Shown one piece after another: positions 12,213-23,600 of a DNA stretch of 64,000 nucleotides (the first letter of the stretch is position 1; each line of letters starts with the position of its first letter). Under the pieces are notes generated by a model, which was not told where the DNA came from, did no database searches, and saw nothing but the letters and a program-made list of their open reading frames with translations. The DNA comes from Castor canadensis (taxonomy: Eukaryota; Chordata; Mammalia; Rodentia; Castoridae), in the NCBI RefSeq assembly GCF_047511655.1, contig NC_133399.1, forward strand, positions 8,869,333 to 8,933,332. The letters run 5' to 3'. The position numbers were made by a program, and so were the translations under genes.

Positions 12213-12215
12213 CTT
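12205..12215 (-). promoter_or_regulatory. EPS15L1: YY1-type motif over the start codon
   Basis: The minus strand reads AAGATGGCGGC, the classic YY1 site. The ATG inside it is the EPS15L1 start codon. YY1 sites just downstream of the start site with the AUG embedded are common in TATA-less promoters. Confidence 0.6.
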
Positions 12216-12611
12216 CCCGCGGACTCCGGCTCTGAGCGCCGGGGGAACGGGGGCGGGCCCGCGGCCGCGCGTGCGCACTGGGGCGGAGGCGCGGGGCGGG
12301 GTGTGGGCGGAGTGAGGCAGTGCGCACGCAGCCCAACGAGGGGGAGGGGCGCGTCTGGCCGGAATGCGCGTGCGCGCAGTCCTCATGGGGGCGGGGCGGG
12401 GCGGGGGCGGAGCATGGGAGGTGCTCGAGCCCCTGGGACTCCAGTCGCGCAGGTTGCGCATTCCCGCATTTGCTTCCGTGTCCCACGTTGGGCCCCCGAT
12501 GTCCGCTGCCCCGGTGAGCCGTGTTCTGCCCCCTGCTGCGGATGCCATTGTCCCTTCTTCAGCACGCCTCGCAAACGGACTACTCGCGGCCCACGCCCTC
12601 CCTACGGTAGC

Positions 12612-12690
12612 TGTGGGACCCTGTCAAGTCACTTAACTCACCACTTTGCACCCCTAGTCTCGTCGTCTGAAAAAGGGCGAAGCAATACAC
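12612..12690 (+). repeat. MIR fragment
   Basis: GGGACCCTGTCAAGTCACTT and GTCTGAAAAAGGG. Confidence 0.5.
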
Positions 12691-13238
12691 GTCTGCTGTC
12701 CTGAGCCCTCCCTGCCGCTCAGAGCAGCGGGTACCTAGCACCTGCTGGAGGGTGGTGGCAGGCGGGCCGCACCGCACGGCAACCTTTATTTAATTAAACA
12801 CAATCGGCTTCCATGGGCTACGGGCATCAACCCCTCTCAGTTGGGAAGGCCCAGCACAGCAACCTAAGCTTGCTCCACGGACTGTGGCCTTCCTCTTACC
12901 AGACATCAGACCATGGTGGCACAGCAGGCCAGCCAGAAAGCCTGGATCCAGCCTCCTGTTTGTCTTCATGGTGTCCCCATAGCCTGCTGCGTGGGTATCT
13001 CAGTGGCTCACTGTGTCCCATGACATTCAGGTGAACACATGGCACTGTAGGAACCACTCACGTGCCCACTGGTTGCTCAAGCCAGGCTGGTGGTGCTCAG
13101 AGTAGACACTCTGCCCTGGGCAACAGCCTAGAGATGGGGTTTCAGTCTAGATCTATCAGAACCCCCTCCCCCGCAAAGGGGTTGTTAAACACAGACTGGG
13201 GTTCTGAGTCTGGCATGTAGAGGTACGTGTGACCTGAC

Positions 13239-13393
13239 TTTTTTTTGGCAGTACTGGCGTTTCACACCTCCAGCGCTTTTGCTTTAGTTTACTTTTCAGG
13301 TAGGGTCTCAATGTTTTTACCTTAGCCTCCGAGCACAGTCCTCCCATCTCTGTCTCCCTGGGATTACACAGGTGAGCCACCACTGCCTGGCAT
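13239..13393 (-). mobile_element. B1-dID type SINE, diverged
   Basis: Minus orientation, ending GTGAGCCACCACTGCCTGGC. Confidence 0.7.
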
Positions 13394-14029
13394 TAAGAGC
13401 GGACTCTTGAAGCTTCAGGTGATTGTAGGGGCTGGGAAGGTGGCATCGCAGAGAGAAGGAACTGAGGATGAGTTTGGATCTTTTCCCATTGTGGGAATGT
13501 CATTTCCCACTCAGTGCAGGGTGCTGCTAAACTGGGCATTCAGTAGGTTAGGGAGACTGAATGCGTGCTGTACTTAATGAGATTTTTAACCTGAGATGGA
13601 CATTATCAGGACTGAGAAGCTGGAGCTCAGAGAGCAAGACCTCAAGTTGAGGTGGGGTCAGGCTTGTCTTAGGGGACACCTGTGTGAAAAGCAGTGACAA
13701 GCCACCACAGGGCTTTGAGCATGATCACTTTCTGTTCTAGCATGGGGACCATGGATGCCGTGGGCAGGGGGAGAGGGCGTGGATAAAGTGAATGAACCAA
13801 ATGGAAGGATGTGGAGGTGGTCCAGGTACAGGTGATGGAGGTGTTTGCTGCGCTGCGTTTAGCTAAACATTGCCATAAGGAAATGTACAGTCGTTCAAGG
13901 TACTTCAGACAGAGGCAATTGAATGTAGGGGTTGAGTGTTGGAGGCGATGGAGAAGCAAAGAGGGAGGGAGTGTTGTGTCTGGAGACCTAAGGCAGATGA
14001 GTGAGTATCCCATGTCCCCATGGAGAGCA

Positions 14030-14485
14030 CTGGGATTCCTGCACCCTGAGAAGGAGTTATAAACCTGAATTCCTGCACCCTGACAAGGATTGGTAAATCT
14101 TCATTCCTGCATCCTAAAGAGGAGATACAGGATCTGATAGATCTGCAACAGGGCTGATGAGCAAAATGCTCTCAAGATTGTTCCCCCGACCCCCCCATTA
14201 AGGAGCAAACAAACCAGTTCATCTAAGAGAGCCCGCGAATCCACGGCCAATGAAAAGAGCCCACCTAACCCTTTTCCAAACCCAGAGTTAAACGTCCATA
14301 AAACCCCCAGTCTTCAGCTGAGCAGCGATCTACCGGCTTCCGGGCTCCACTGCACTTCTCAATCTGTAGCCTTTCCTTTCTGTCTAATGAATCCTACTTT
14401 CTATACCAGCTTTCGCTCATTCAGCCGCCTCATGGTCCAGTTCCCTGGCCTGGGAAGGCAAGGACCCTCGACCCCGCCCGCAACA
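14030..14485 (+). mobile_element. Retroviral solo LTR, probably ERV1-like
   Basis: TG...CA bounded. It has a promoter/R-like block near CATAAAACCCCCAG and a pyrimidine-rich U5-like end. The 5' part has three diverged repeats of about 34 bp, each starting TTCCTGCA. No internal viral sequence. Confidence 0.5.
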
Positions 14486-15427
14486 CTTCAACCAGACATA
14501 ACAGGTTAGCTAAGATCAGTAACTGCAGGAGGCTGCTAGCCCCTGTAGCACGATCAAAAGAGAGAAAGGTGTCACTGCACTCCCATAATCACTGTGTCCC
14601 AAAACAGATGCCCAACCTCACCAGCCATGGCAGCTTTTGCCATTGCTGTTAGAGTCAGTGCTATGGTCACCACCACCTAGCGCACTGGCAGAAGCCTGAA
14701 AAAAACTTCCCCCTTCCTTCTGCCATCTAACCTCTTTCCAATGGAGCACGACAGGAAGCCAGCATGCAAGGGTGTCTGGGAAATGTAGTTCACAGCTTCC
14801 AGCCCAGGCATTGGAATCCACAATGTTGGTGACCACAGAAACTCTCCAGCATTGTCCAACTGGAAGCAGGCTCCATGGTGTGTGAGTCCCACCAGCCTGT
14901 GGTGGCACAGCCTGGGGGCCTGGGATTCCTCTGGGACAATGGCTACCACACTGGCCAGCGATCAACTGTCCTGGGGTCTCTCTCCGCCAAGTCCACGAAC
15001 ACTCACTATGCGTGGCTACTTAGGATTAAGTGGAGATTGATTATAGATGTTCCTCCACTTACAATCCTAATAATGTCCGACACTGCTGGAAATGTCACCA
15101 AGCACAATGTGCATTTGACCTACCCAACCTACCAGGTCAGCCCCGCCCTTCACCATCCAGTATGGAGCTTCCCCATGTGACCGCGGGACTGACCGGAGCT
15201 GACACTGTATTCCCAGCAAGGGAAGAGGGCCACATGCAAAACTCCCAGAGGAGCACCTACTGAATGCACTAAACTTTCCCCGCACGGTAAAGCTGAAGAG
15301 CCTGAAGGGCAGACACTGGAAGTCAGGGGCTGTCTGTGCAATGGAGGGAGATGAAGGCCACTCCTCTCCCATTAGCCACATGTGGTGTGGCTGCCATGAC
15401 AGAAAGAGCTCAGCGCTCAGAGAAAGT

Positions 15428-15583
15428 TCTCCAGGACAAGCTGGGGGTGTGGCTCAAGTGGTAGAGCACTGGCCTAGTTAAAAAAAAGAAAGAAAAAGAG
15501 GGGAAGGAAGGAAGGAGGGAGGGAGGGAGAGAGGGAAGGAATGGAGGAGGGAGGGAGGGAGGGAGGGAGGGAGGGAGGGAGGT
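15428..15583 (+). repeat. Truncated tRNA SINE with (GGGA)n tail
   Basis: SINE 15,428-15,480 is cut off after GGCCTAG. Purine repeat 15,481-15,583. Confidence 0.8.
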
Positions 15584-16249
15584 AATGAGTGAGTGAGTTC
15601 GGGAGGCCAGCCCTGCTTCAGAACGAGCCCTGATGAGGCTGAGCACGTGTGACTCATCTTTGTACCAAGATTATCCCCAGCACTTCCTAGGCCTGCCTCT
15701 GCTGTGTCCCACACGAAATTCCCAGCTCCTCCAGACAAAAGAGAAAGGCTGGTTCAAGTCCCCCTTGCACTGGTAAGGATGAGTCTTTAGTTTCTTAAGG
15801 TAATAACCAGCCCCAGCCTCCCCCCAGAATGGTGAAGGCCGATGTGGCTGGCAGGTAAAAAAGCCAATGGAACTTGTCAGACCTCATTGCCTGGGCAGAC
15901 TCCTCCAGCTGGTCGTCTCTGGATGTGCTGTATGTGAATTCTGATTAATGTGGGTTTTGCATGCAACCCCAAGGCTCCTGATTTTTTGGTGTCATAAGCG
16001 TGATTATAACCAACATGAGTTTCGGTGTGAAAAGGGACCTTTTTGAAAAGGAGACAAATGAAAGCAAATTATTTCAAAGAAAAAAATTGAAGCTGAGAAA
16101 TAATTGTTGTAGTTACTTGAGGAAATGAAGTGTCCTTTTTTTTCTGGAGAAGAAAGTGGCTTGTGGCTCAGAGTGAAAAAGCACTCTGCACAGTGTGCAG
16201 AGAGACCAGGGCTTTCACAATAAGCAGTGTGTAAGAGCAGCACACATAC

Positions 16250-16474
16250 AACCTTTGGATGACGAGCTTCAGCGGCTCACACCTATAATCCTAGCTACTC
16301 AGGAGTCAGAGATCAGAAGGATGGAGGTTCAAAGCCAACCCGGGCAAATCATCCATGAGACCCTAGCTCAAAAAACCCATCACAAAAACAGGCCAGTGGA
16401 GTGGCTTAAGGTGTAGGCCCTGAGTTCAAAACCCAGTACTGCAAAAAAAAAGAAGAAAAAAGAACCTTTGGATG
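16250..16474 (+). mobile_element. B1-dID SINE with perfect 12-bp duplication
   Basis: Flanks AACCTTTGGATG at 16,250-16,261 and 16,463-16,474 are identical, which suggests a fairly recent insertion. Confidence 0.9.
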
Positions 16475-16504
16475 TCTATGGTATTAGGTATTGCACAAAG
16501 ATTT

Positions 16505-16619
16505 CACAGGCACGTGGGGTGTGGCTCAATGGTATAGTGCTTCCCTAGCATGCATGAGGCCCCAAGTTCGAGCCCCAGCACTGCATATGCATATGCACAC
16601 ACACGCACACACACACAAA
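16505..16619 (+). mobile_element. ID SINE with (CA)n tail
   Basis: ID body to 16,586, then CA repeat. Confidence 0.8.
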
Positions 16620-16648
16620 GCATATCACATTTAAAAAGTTGCACTTTT

Positions 16649-16868
16649 GCTGGGCACCAGTGGCTCACACCTGTAATCCTAACTACTTGGGAGGCTGAAA
16701 TAGGGAGGATTAATGTTTGAGGCCAGCCTGGGCAAATAGTTCATGAGACCCCATCTCCAAAATAACCAGAGAAAAATGGATTGGAGGTGTGGCTTAAGCA
16801 GTACAGCGCCTGCTTTGCAAGCACAAAGCCCTGAGTTCAAGCCCCAGTCCCACCAAAAGAAAAAAAAA
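16649..16868 (+). mobile_element. Dimeric B1+tRNA SINE
   Basis: B1 half, linker CCAAAATAACCAGAG, tRNA half ending CCCAGTCCCACC. Confidence 0.88.
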
Positions 16869-16984
16869 GGTGCTTTTCCATTAGTAACTTAAACCCAGAA
16901 GAAGTAAAGCATTGCTCTTTTTCAAAATGCATTTTACCAACCTTTATTTTATAAAAATAAAAGGAACTAAGAAATGTGTGTTTG

Positions 16985-17070
16985 GGGCTGATGGAGTGGC
17001 TCAAGTGGTAAAGTGCCTGCCTAGCAAGCGTGAGGCCCAGAGTTCAAACCCCACTGCCACAAATATAAAA
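16985..17070 (+). mobile_element. tRNA-type SINE
   Basis: TGGCTCAAGTGGTAAAGTGC and a B-box. Confidence 0.85.
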
Positions 17071-17076
17071 TAAAAT

Positions 17077-17303
17077 AGCCAGGTGCCGGTGGTTCAAACC
17101 TGCAATCCTAGCTACTCAGGAGACAGAGATCAGGAGGATTGAGGTTCAAGGTCAGCCTGATCAAAAAGTTGGTGAGACCCTATCTTGAAGAAACCCTTCA
17201 CAAAAACGGGCCGGTGGAGTGGCTCAAGGTGCAGGCCCTGAGTTCAAACCCCAGTACTGGAAAAAATACTAATAAGAAACAAATAAATAAAATAAAATAA
17301 AAA
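17077..17303 (+). mobile_element. B1-dID SINE with (TAAA)n tail
   Basis: Body to about 17,262, then AATAAA-type simple repeat. Confidence 0.85.
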
Positions 17304-17531
17304 TGTGAGTTTTGACCAGATTCCTGTTGGCCTCTGGTTTCTAGCACTCACACTGGGGGAAAGGAAAGTTCTCGGCGCACAGGGGTCCTGCGGGGAGGGA
17401 ATGGGAGGAACCACGGGGAGAGCCGTGGGGACGTTTTGAAAGAAGACTGGACACATTATGGTGCAGACACACGAGCTTTTAAGTGTGGCTGGAGGCAGAG
17501 TCTGCTCTTGCACGGTCACCGTGGTGCGTGG

Positions 17532-17675
17532 CTAAAGCTCGCCCTGCCTGTAGAATCGGTTGAAGTGGGCGCCCCACCTGTGAAACTTGCCTCCCTGCAC
17601 TTCCTCCTCATCCTCCTCGCGGGCCTTCTTAATTTCTTCCTTGGCCTGGATGGCGTCCATCTCTCTTTCTGGGCC
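17532..17675 (-). CDS. CALR3: CALR3 last coding exon
   Basis: 144 bp including the TAG stop. It encodes GPEREMDAIQAKEEIKKAR, a short acidic run (EEDEEEV) and the C-terminus FYRQGEL. Confidence 0.94.
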   Translation of the reverse strand, partial: GPEREMDAIQAKEEIKKAREEDEEEVQGGKFHRWGAHFNRFYRQGEL

Positions 17676-20600
17676 CTGGGGAAAGGCAGGAAAAAATTGG
17701 CCCCAATGGTCAGGGATTATGCTGACTGGGCCCAAATGAGTGTCAAAATTCAGTGTGCCCCTGCTTCCAGAAACCTCCATAAGCAACATCGGCTAGACTG
17801 GCAATGAACTCTGAAGACAGAAAATGCTCACCCCTAGGGCTGGAGGGGGCTCGGCGGAGGAGCTCTTGCCCACCAGGAGAGAGGTCCTGGCTGCCATCCC
17901 CAGCGTCCACCCCCAAAAAAATCCCAGTCTCTGAAACCTGCAAATGTCAGTATGTGTGGGAAAAGCATCTTTGCAAATGTGATTAAAGTAAGCATTTTGA
18001 GACGGAGCGATTATCCTGTGTTTTAATCAGCTTCCTATCACTGTGGCAAAATACCTGAGATAATGAAATTATAATAAGGACAGGTTTATTTTGGCTCATA
18101 CTTTTGGAGCCTTCACTCCATGGTTGCCTGGCCCTATTGCTTTGGGGCCCGCGGCGGGGTGCGTGGACAGGACATCACTGCAGGGAACGTGGGCAGAGGA
18201 AACTGCCTCATGACAGCCAGAAAGCAGAGATAGACAGGAAGTGTGTGTGGGCGGGGAGAAGGAGCACTTACATAGCTTCCAGGCCACACCCCCAATGACC
18301 TAACTTCCTCCCGCTAGACCCCACCTCTTAAAGGTTCCACCACCTCCCAATAGCACCATAGGCTGGTGACCGAGTCTTGAAAACATAGGCCTATGAGGGA
18401 CATTGCAGATCCAAACCACAGCACCATGGGACCCTACATTTCCATTCATGGACCTGCGATCCCTGAAGGACACATACAGGAGACCCCCTCATCCAACGTT
18501 TAGCTTCCTGGGGTTTCCTTTGCCCACAGTCAAAAGCAGTCTGAAACTATTAAATGGAAAATTCTAGAAATAATTCACAATTTTCAAATAGCTTTTTTTT
18601 TCCTTTTTTGCAGTACTGGAGTTCGAACTCAGGGCTTCTCACTTGCTAGGCAGGCACTCTACCATTTAAGCCATTCCATCAGCCCTTTTTTTGTGTGTTA
18701 GGTATTTTCCAGATAGGGTCTCATGAACTATTTGTCCAGAGATCAGATCCTCCTGATCTCTGCCTCCTGAGTAAGTAGGAAAACAGGCTTGAGCTGTGGT
18801 AACTTATTGCAGTATAGTGCTATAAGTGTTCTATTTTATTATTAGCTGTTATTGCTAACCTTTTACTATGTCTGCTCATAAATTAAAACTTTACATATAA
18901 AGGCTGGAGGCATGGCTCAAGTGCTAGAGTGTCTACCTAACAAGTGTGAGGCCCTTAGTTCAAACCCCAACACCTGCAAAAAAGAAAAACAAAATGCAAA
19001 CTGCATACGTAGCGGAAAAAACATAGCATATACAGGGTTCATACTACCCATGATTTCAGGAATCTGAGGGACATTTTGGAATGCACCCCAAAACAATAAG
19101 GGGCACTACTGTCCAAGAATGCTCAGAACAAGTGGGGTGCCAGTGGTTCATGCATGTAATCCCAGCTACTTGGGAGGCTGAGAATGAGAGGATCATAGTT
19201 CAAGGCCAGCGTGGGCAAATAGTTCTTGAGACCCTAGCTCCAAAATAACCTAAGCAAATGGACTGGAGGTGTGGCTCAAGCAGTAGTGTGTCTGTTGGTT
19301 TGTAAGCATTTCAGCCCTGGGTTCAAACCCCCACTCCATCAAACCCCCACTCCATCAAAAAAAAAAAAAAAAAAAAAGAATGCTCAGAATAGAATAGGTC
19401 CCCAAAGTGGATGCAACCCAGAGCTGTGTGGACATGTGTTCTAGAATATTCACACATTCGCTAATTAACATGAATGACTCTCACAACACTGCATGGAAGA
19501 GGAGATTTGATGGTTCCTGCTTTGGATGAGTGTCCCCCAAAGGCCCATGTGTTAGGTGCTCAGTCCCCAGCTCGGCTCTGTGGAGAGGTTGGGGAACCTT
19601 CAAGAGGTGGGGCCTAGCAGGAGGAGTTTAGGTCATTGGGGGCGTGGCCTCCAAAGGAATGGTGGGGCCCTGGCCTCTGCCTCTTCCTCTCTGTTCTGCT
19701 CCCTGGTCGCGATGGGGTGAACAGTTGGGCTCTGCCACATGCTCCCACCACGCCTGAGATGGGCTCAAAGCAACAATACCAAGTGACCATGGACTGCTGT
19801 CAACCTCCAAAACCGTGAACCAAAAGAAACCTTCTCTTTTTATAAGTTGGCCATCTCAGCCATTTGTTACAGTAGCGGAAGACTGACTAACACTCTCACT
19901 CCCATGAATTTCAGTGTTTGCTTTCTGGGATGAGTGCCACCTGGTGGGTGCACGGAGGTTCCTGGAGTATGGTCAGCCACCAAATCCCGAGCTGGATGGA
20001 GAGTTCAATAGTAAACAGTCTCCAGCCTCTTCCTATGTAGTGGCCTTCAGGAGGAAATGGACAAAAGCCAGCACAGGCCAAGAGGAAAGACCGTGCATGC
20101 TGTGTACCTTCGTCTCGCCCCAGGTGGCCTTGCCGAATCTCTCTGCATACTCTTCATCATCAGTGATCAGGAAGTTGTCAAAGATGGTTCCCGATCTCAC
20201 CTGTGGCGACAAGCGGGCCCCTCAGTGTGACATGTGACAGCTCTCACAGAGACCCACAGTAACACTAAGCCCACTTTGGCAATGCTACACGCCACATGGG
20301 GTGACAGTGCACGTCTACCATGCACGAGGCCCGGCTTCCATCCCGGCGCCAAAGTGAAGGAATAAATGAATAAAGGAGTTAACGCTGCCACTGCCTGGCC
20401 TCAGGCCTGAGCACTGCAAATGCAACCCAGCTGGGTGCCACCTGGAGTAGGGGACTTTGGAAGCGGCCCGACTAGAATATTCATTGACCTTTGAGAAGTG
20501 GGTGCTCTGGAATCCTGCTTCTCAGGCTAGGATTGCAGCTCAGGGCAGGAGCTCTTGCCTAGTGTGCATGAGGCCCTGGTGCCATCCCAGCAACTCAAAG

Positions 20601-23600
20601 CACTGCTACTAATGCAGAATCCCGGGCCCTGACTGGCCTGTGACATCAGAATCCGCACTTGTGCCCTAAACCTGATAGGCACCACAGGTTAGCTCCAAGC
20701 AGAGGGGCTCTAAGGGCGAGGGGAAGCCCAAGGGAGCAAGATGTCAGAACCATGGCTCTATCTCCAGGGCCCAAGTATGGGTGCCTAGCACATAGTAAGT
20801 GCTCACTGAAAATCAGTTATGTGGCGGGGTGGTGGGCATGACTGGAATCCCAGCACTTGAGATGCTGAAATAGTAAGATCATGAGTTTGAGGACAGCCAG
20901 GGATGGACAGTAAGCTCAAGGCTAGCCTGGATTACATAAAACCATTTCTCAAACAAACAAAAAGGGCCAGGCATAGAAGCTCATGCTTGTAATCCCAGCT
21001 ATGTGTGAGGCTAACTTAGGCAAATAAGTAAACAAGACCCTATCTCAAAAAACAATCTGGGTGAGGTGGCTCCTGCCTGAAACACCAGCTAATCAGGAGG
21101 TAGAAGAAGGATGATCACAGTCAGAGGCCCAACCTGGGCAAAAGTGCAAGACCCCATCTGAAAAGTAACTAAAGTAAAGCAAATTTGAGTCTGAGTCACC
21201 TGCCACAGCTCGAGGCCGATGGCGCCGATGTCCTCGAATTCCGAGAGGTCATACTGTGTCAGGTAACTGGTCCCTTTCACTTTCTGGTGCAGCCACACGT
21301 CCTTGCTTATGCCTTCCGGCTTCAGGCCATCCTGCAACAGCACACTAGGGCTGGTCCCAATGGCACAGGGTGGGTGGGTGTGGCAGGGACAGCCCCAGGG
21401 TGACCCAGGGCATCATGGAGGCTGCCACACACCTGGTACGGTGGCTTCTGGAGCAATGGCGCCTGCCAGTCCCCATCCAGCTCGCCATTCCAGTCGCTCG
21501 GCTTGTTGGCGCTGGCATCCAGAAAGTGTTTCTCCCAGTCCTGCAGAGGGAGATGAAAGGCTAGGGCTCAGGTGGTAGGGAGGACATGATGTGTCAGTGA
21601 CAGGACAGAGCCCAGGGCCTCCAGCAGTTCAGCAGAGCCGCAGCCTCAGCACCCAGACTGCAATCCTCTTTTTTTGTGTGTGTGTGGTACTGGGGTTTGA
21701 ACTCAGGGCCTTCTCTTTGACCCACTCCACCGGTCCTATTTTTGTGAACTGTTTTATCAAGATAGAGTGTCAAGAACTATTTGTCTAGGCTTGCTTCGAA
21801 CCACCATCGTCCTGATCTTTGCCTCCTGAGTATCTGGGATTACAGACATGAGCCACCAGAGCCCAGCCAGACTGCAATCCTTACAGACACAGGCATGTCA
21901 GGTCTCTAACTCCGTCCCTATGCTGCCTTCCTCTCAGTTTTAGTAAGGTGGGCATGTGCTCAGGGCCAGTCCCACGCAGGGGTGAGATGACACCACCTTA
22001 TCTGGCTTTTCTCCCAGCACTCCGTGTGACTTCAGCAGCTGGCCCCACGCAGTGTGGGGAGCCCCAAGTCCTAAAGGTAAAATGATGGGGCAGAAAGTGA
22101 TGTGCGAGGTCAGGGCTGCTCGGGGACTGTTCCCCGGGGGGAGGGACAGCACATGTATGAAACAGGTCCAGGTTTACCAGAGGACTGCTGGCAAGCAGGA
22201 AAAAAGCATGGCACTGTTGTCTCCCACTCACACACACGCTCACATACAGACACACACACATGCACACTGACATATGGACACTCACACACTCACACGGCAA
22301 GGTACTGAAATGCGTGTGTCCCCCACAGTAGGCCTTCGAGGTACTGTGGCTTAGATAAGTGAGTGAGCCATTGGTGCCTGGCAAATAAAGTACATTTTAA
22401 AAGATTCGTAATGCATTATATCTTTAAAAAAAAAAAACACACAGGCTGGGCATGGTGGCTCATGGTTGTAAACCTAGCTGCTTGGGAGGCAGAGATCAGG
22501 AGGATCACAGTTCAAGGCCAGCCATCTCAACAAAAAGAGCTGGGCATGATGGTATACGTCTGCTATCCCAGCTTACGTGGGAAGCATAAGTAGGAGGATC
22601 ACAGTCCAGGCTGGATCAGGCACAGCCATGAGTCCTACCCTGAAAAGAACGAAAGCAAAAAGGGCTGATGGAGTGGCTCAAGTGGTAGAGCACCTGCCTA
22701 GAAGTGTGAGGCCCTGAGTTCAAACCCCAGTAACACTGCTAAAAAAAAAAAAGAAGCATATTGGTTCGGGCTGGGATGTGGCTCTGTGATAGAGCCACAC
22801 TTAGCATGCATGGCCCTGGGTTCCATCCCCACCACCAAAATAATAAGAGCTGGCTATAAAAGCAAATCCTGGAGGCTCATGCCTGTAATCCCAGCTACTC
22901 AGGAGGCAGAGATCAGGAGGATCGAGGTTCGAAGCCAGCCTGGCAAATAGTTCCAGAGACCCTATCTCAAAAATCCCATCACAAAAGGCTGGTGGAGTGG
23001 CTCAAGGTGAAGGCCCTGAGTTCAAGCCCCAGTACTGCAAAAAAATAAATAAGTAAAATAGAATAAAAGCAAATCCTACTGCAGCCATGTCAGCCGACAC
23101 CACAGAGCTCTTTGGAGGCAGTTGAGCATGTAGCTGTGTGTCTAGTCTCTTAAAATGCCATGACATCTCCATGTGTACAGCCGTTGTGCCATTCCTGGGG
23201 ACTCGAAAACTCTTCTTGTGCCACATGCCCTCTCCCCAGTGCTCAGAGAGACCCATACCTGGGCCTTGGCATCTTTTGCCTGATCCCAGCCCTGGGCCTC
23301 GGCCGACAACTTCTCTGCGGTGTTCAGGGAAGTGACGTTCCAGTCGTACTCGATGCTGCCGGACTCAATAGACTGACCGTCAATTTTCACTTCATAAGAA
23401 AGATCTGGTCTTAAAATCAGCGTGTAGAGGTGTGTGAAGCCATCCACCTGCACATTTTAGGGGAAAGATGTCACGATGAAACCTTTCATGTTTCAGTGCA
23501 AATGTAAAAATACAGTGTAAGGCAGGCTCTGGTGACTCACGCCTGTAATCCCAGCTCCTCAGGAGGCAGAGATCAAGAGGATTGTGGTTTGAAGCCAGCC

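Larger units (their letters stand above)
11550..12560 (-). promoter_or_regulatory. EPS15L1: CpG island promoter of EPS15L1
   Basis: This stretch is very GC- and CpG-rich and covers the first exon. Several GC boxes (GGGGCGGGG type) lie at 12,270-12,420, upstream of the minus-strand ATG. No TATA box is evident. It looks like a broadly active housekeeping promoter. Confidence 0.8.
12560..17531. other. EPS15L1-CALR3 intergenic region
   Basis: No gene is recognised here. It contains one B1-type SINE at 13.24-13.39 kb, a retroviral solo LTR at 14.03-14.49 kb, a GGGA microsatellite near 15.5 kb and a SINE cluster from 16.26 to 17.27 kb. About 14,490-15,420 and 15,590-16,245 look unique or too old to classify. 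The short 3' UTR of CALR3 must end just below 17,532, but I see no AATAAA there on the minus strand. Confidence 0.7.
18477..19112 (+). mobile_element. TcMar-Tigger-type DNA transposon relic
   Basis: Begins near AGACCCCCTCATCC and ends near AAGGGGCACTACTGT. Inside, ATTAAATGGAAAATTCTAG and GTTCTATTTTATTATTAG match a Tigger consensus from memory. It is a short deletion derivative without a transposase frame, split by two SINEs (18,593-18,799 and 18,901-18,992). Confidence 0.7.

Noticed and set aside
11662-12486. 274-codon minus frame and 223-codon plus frame in the EPS15L1 CpG island
   Set aside because: Stop codons are rare in such GC-rich DNA. Composition is Arg/Pro/Ala/Gly noise and no homology is recognised.
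13670-14010. Gene-like open frames at 13.7-14.0 kb
   Set aside because: The sequence resembles an old interspersed repeat with a repetitive G/A-rich character; no family can be named and there is no protein match.
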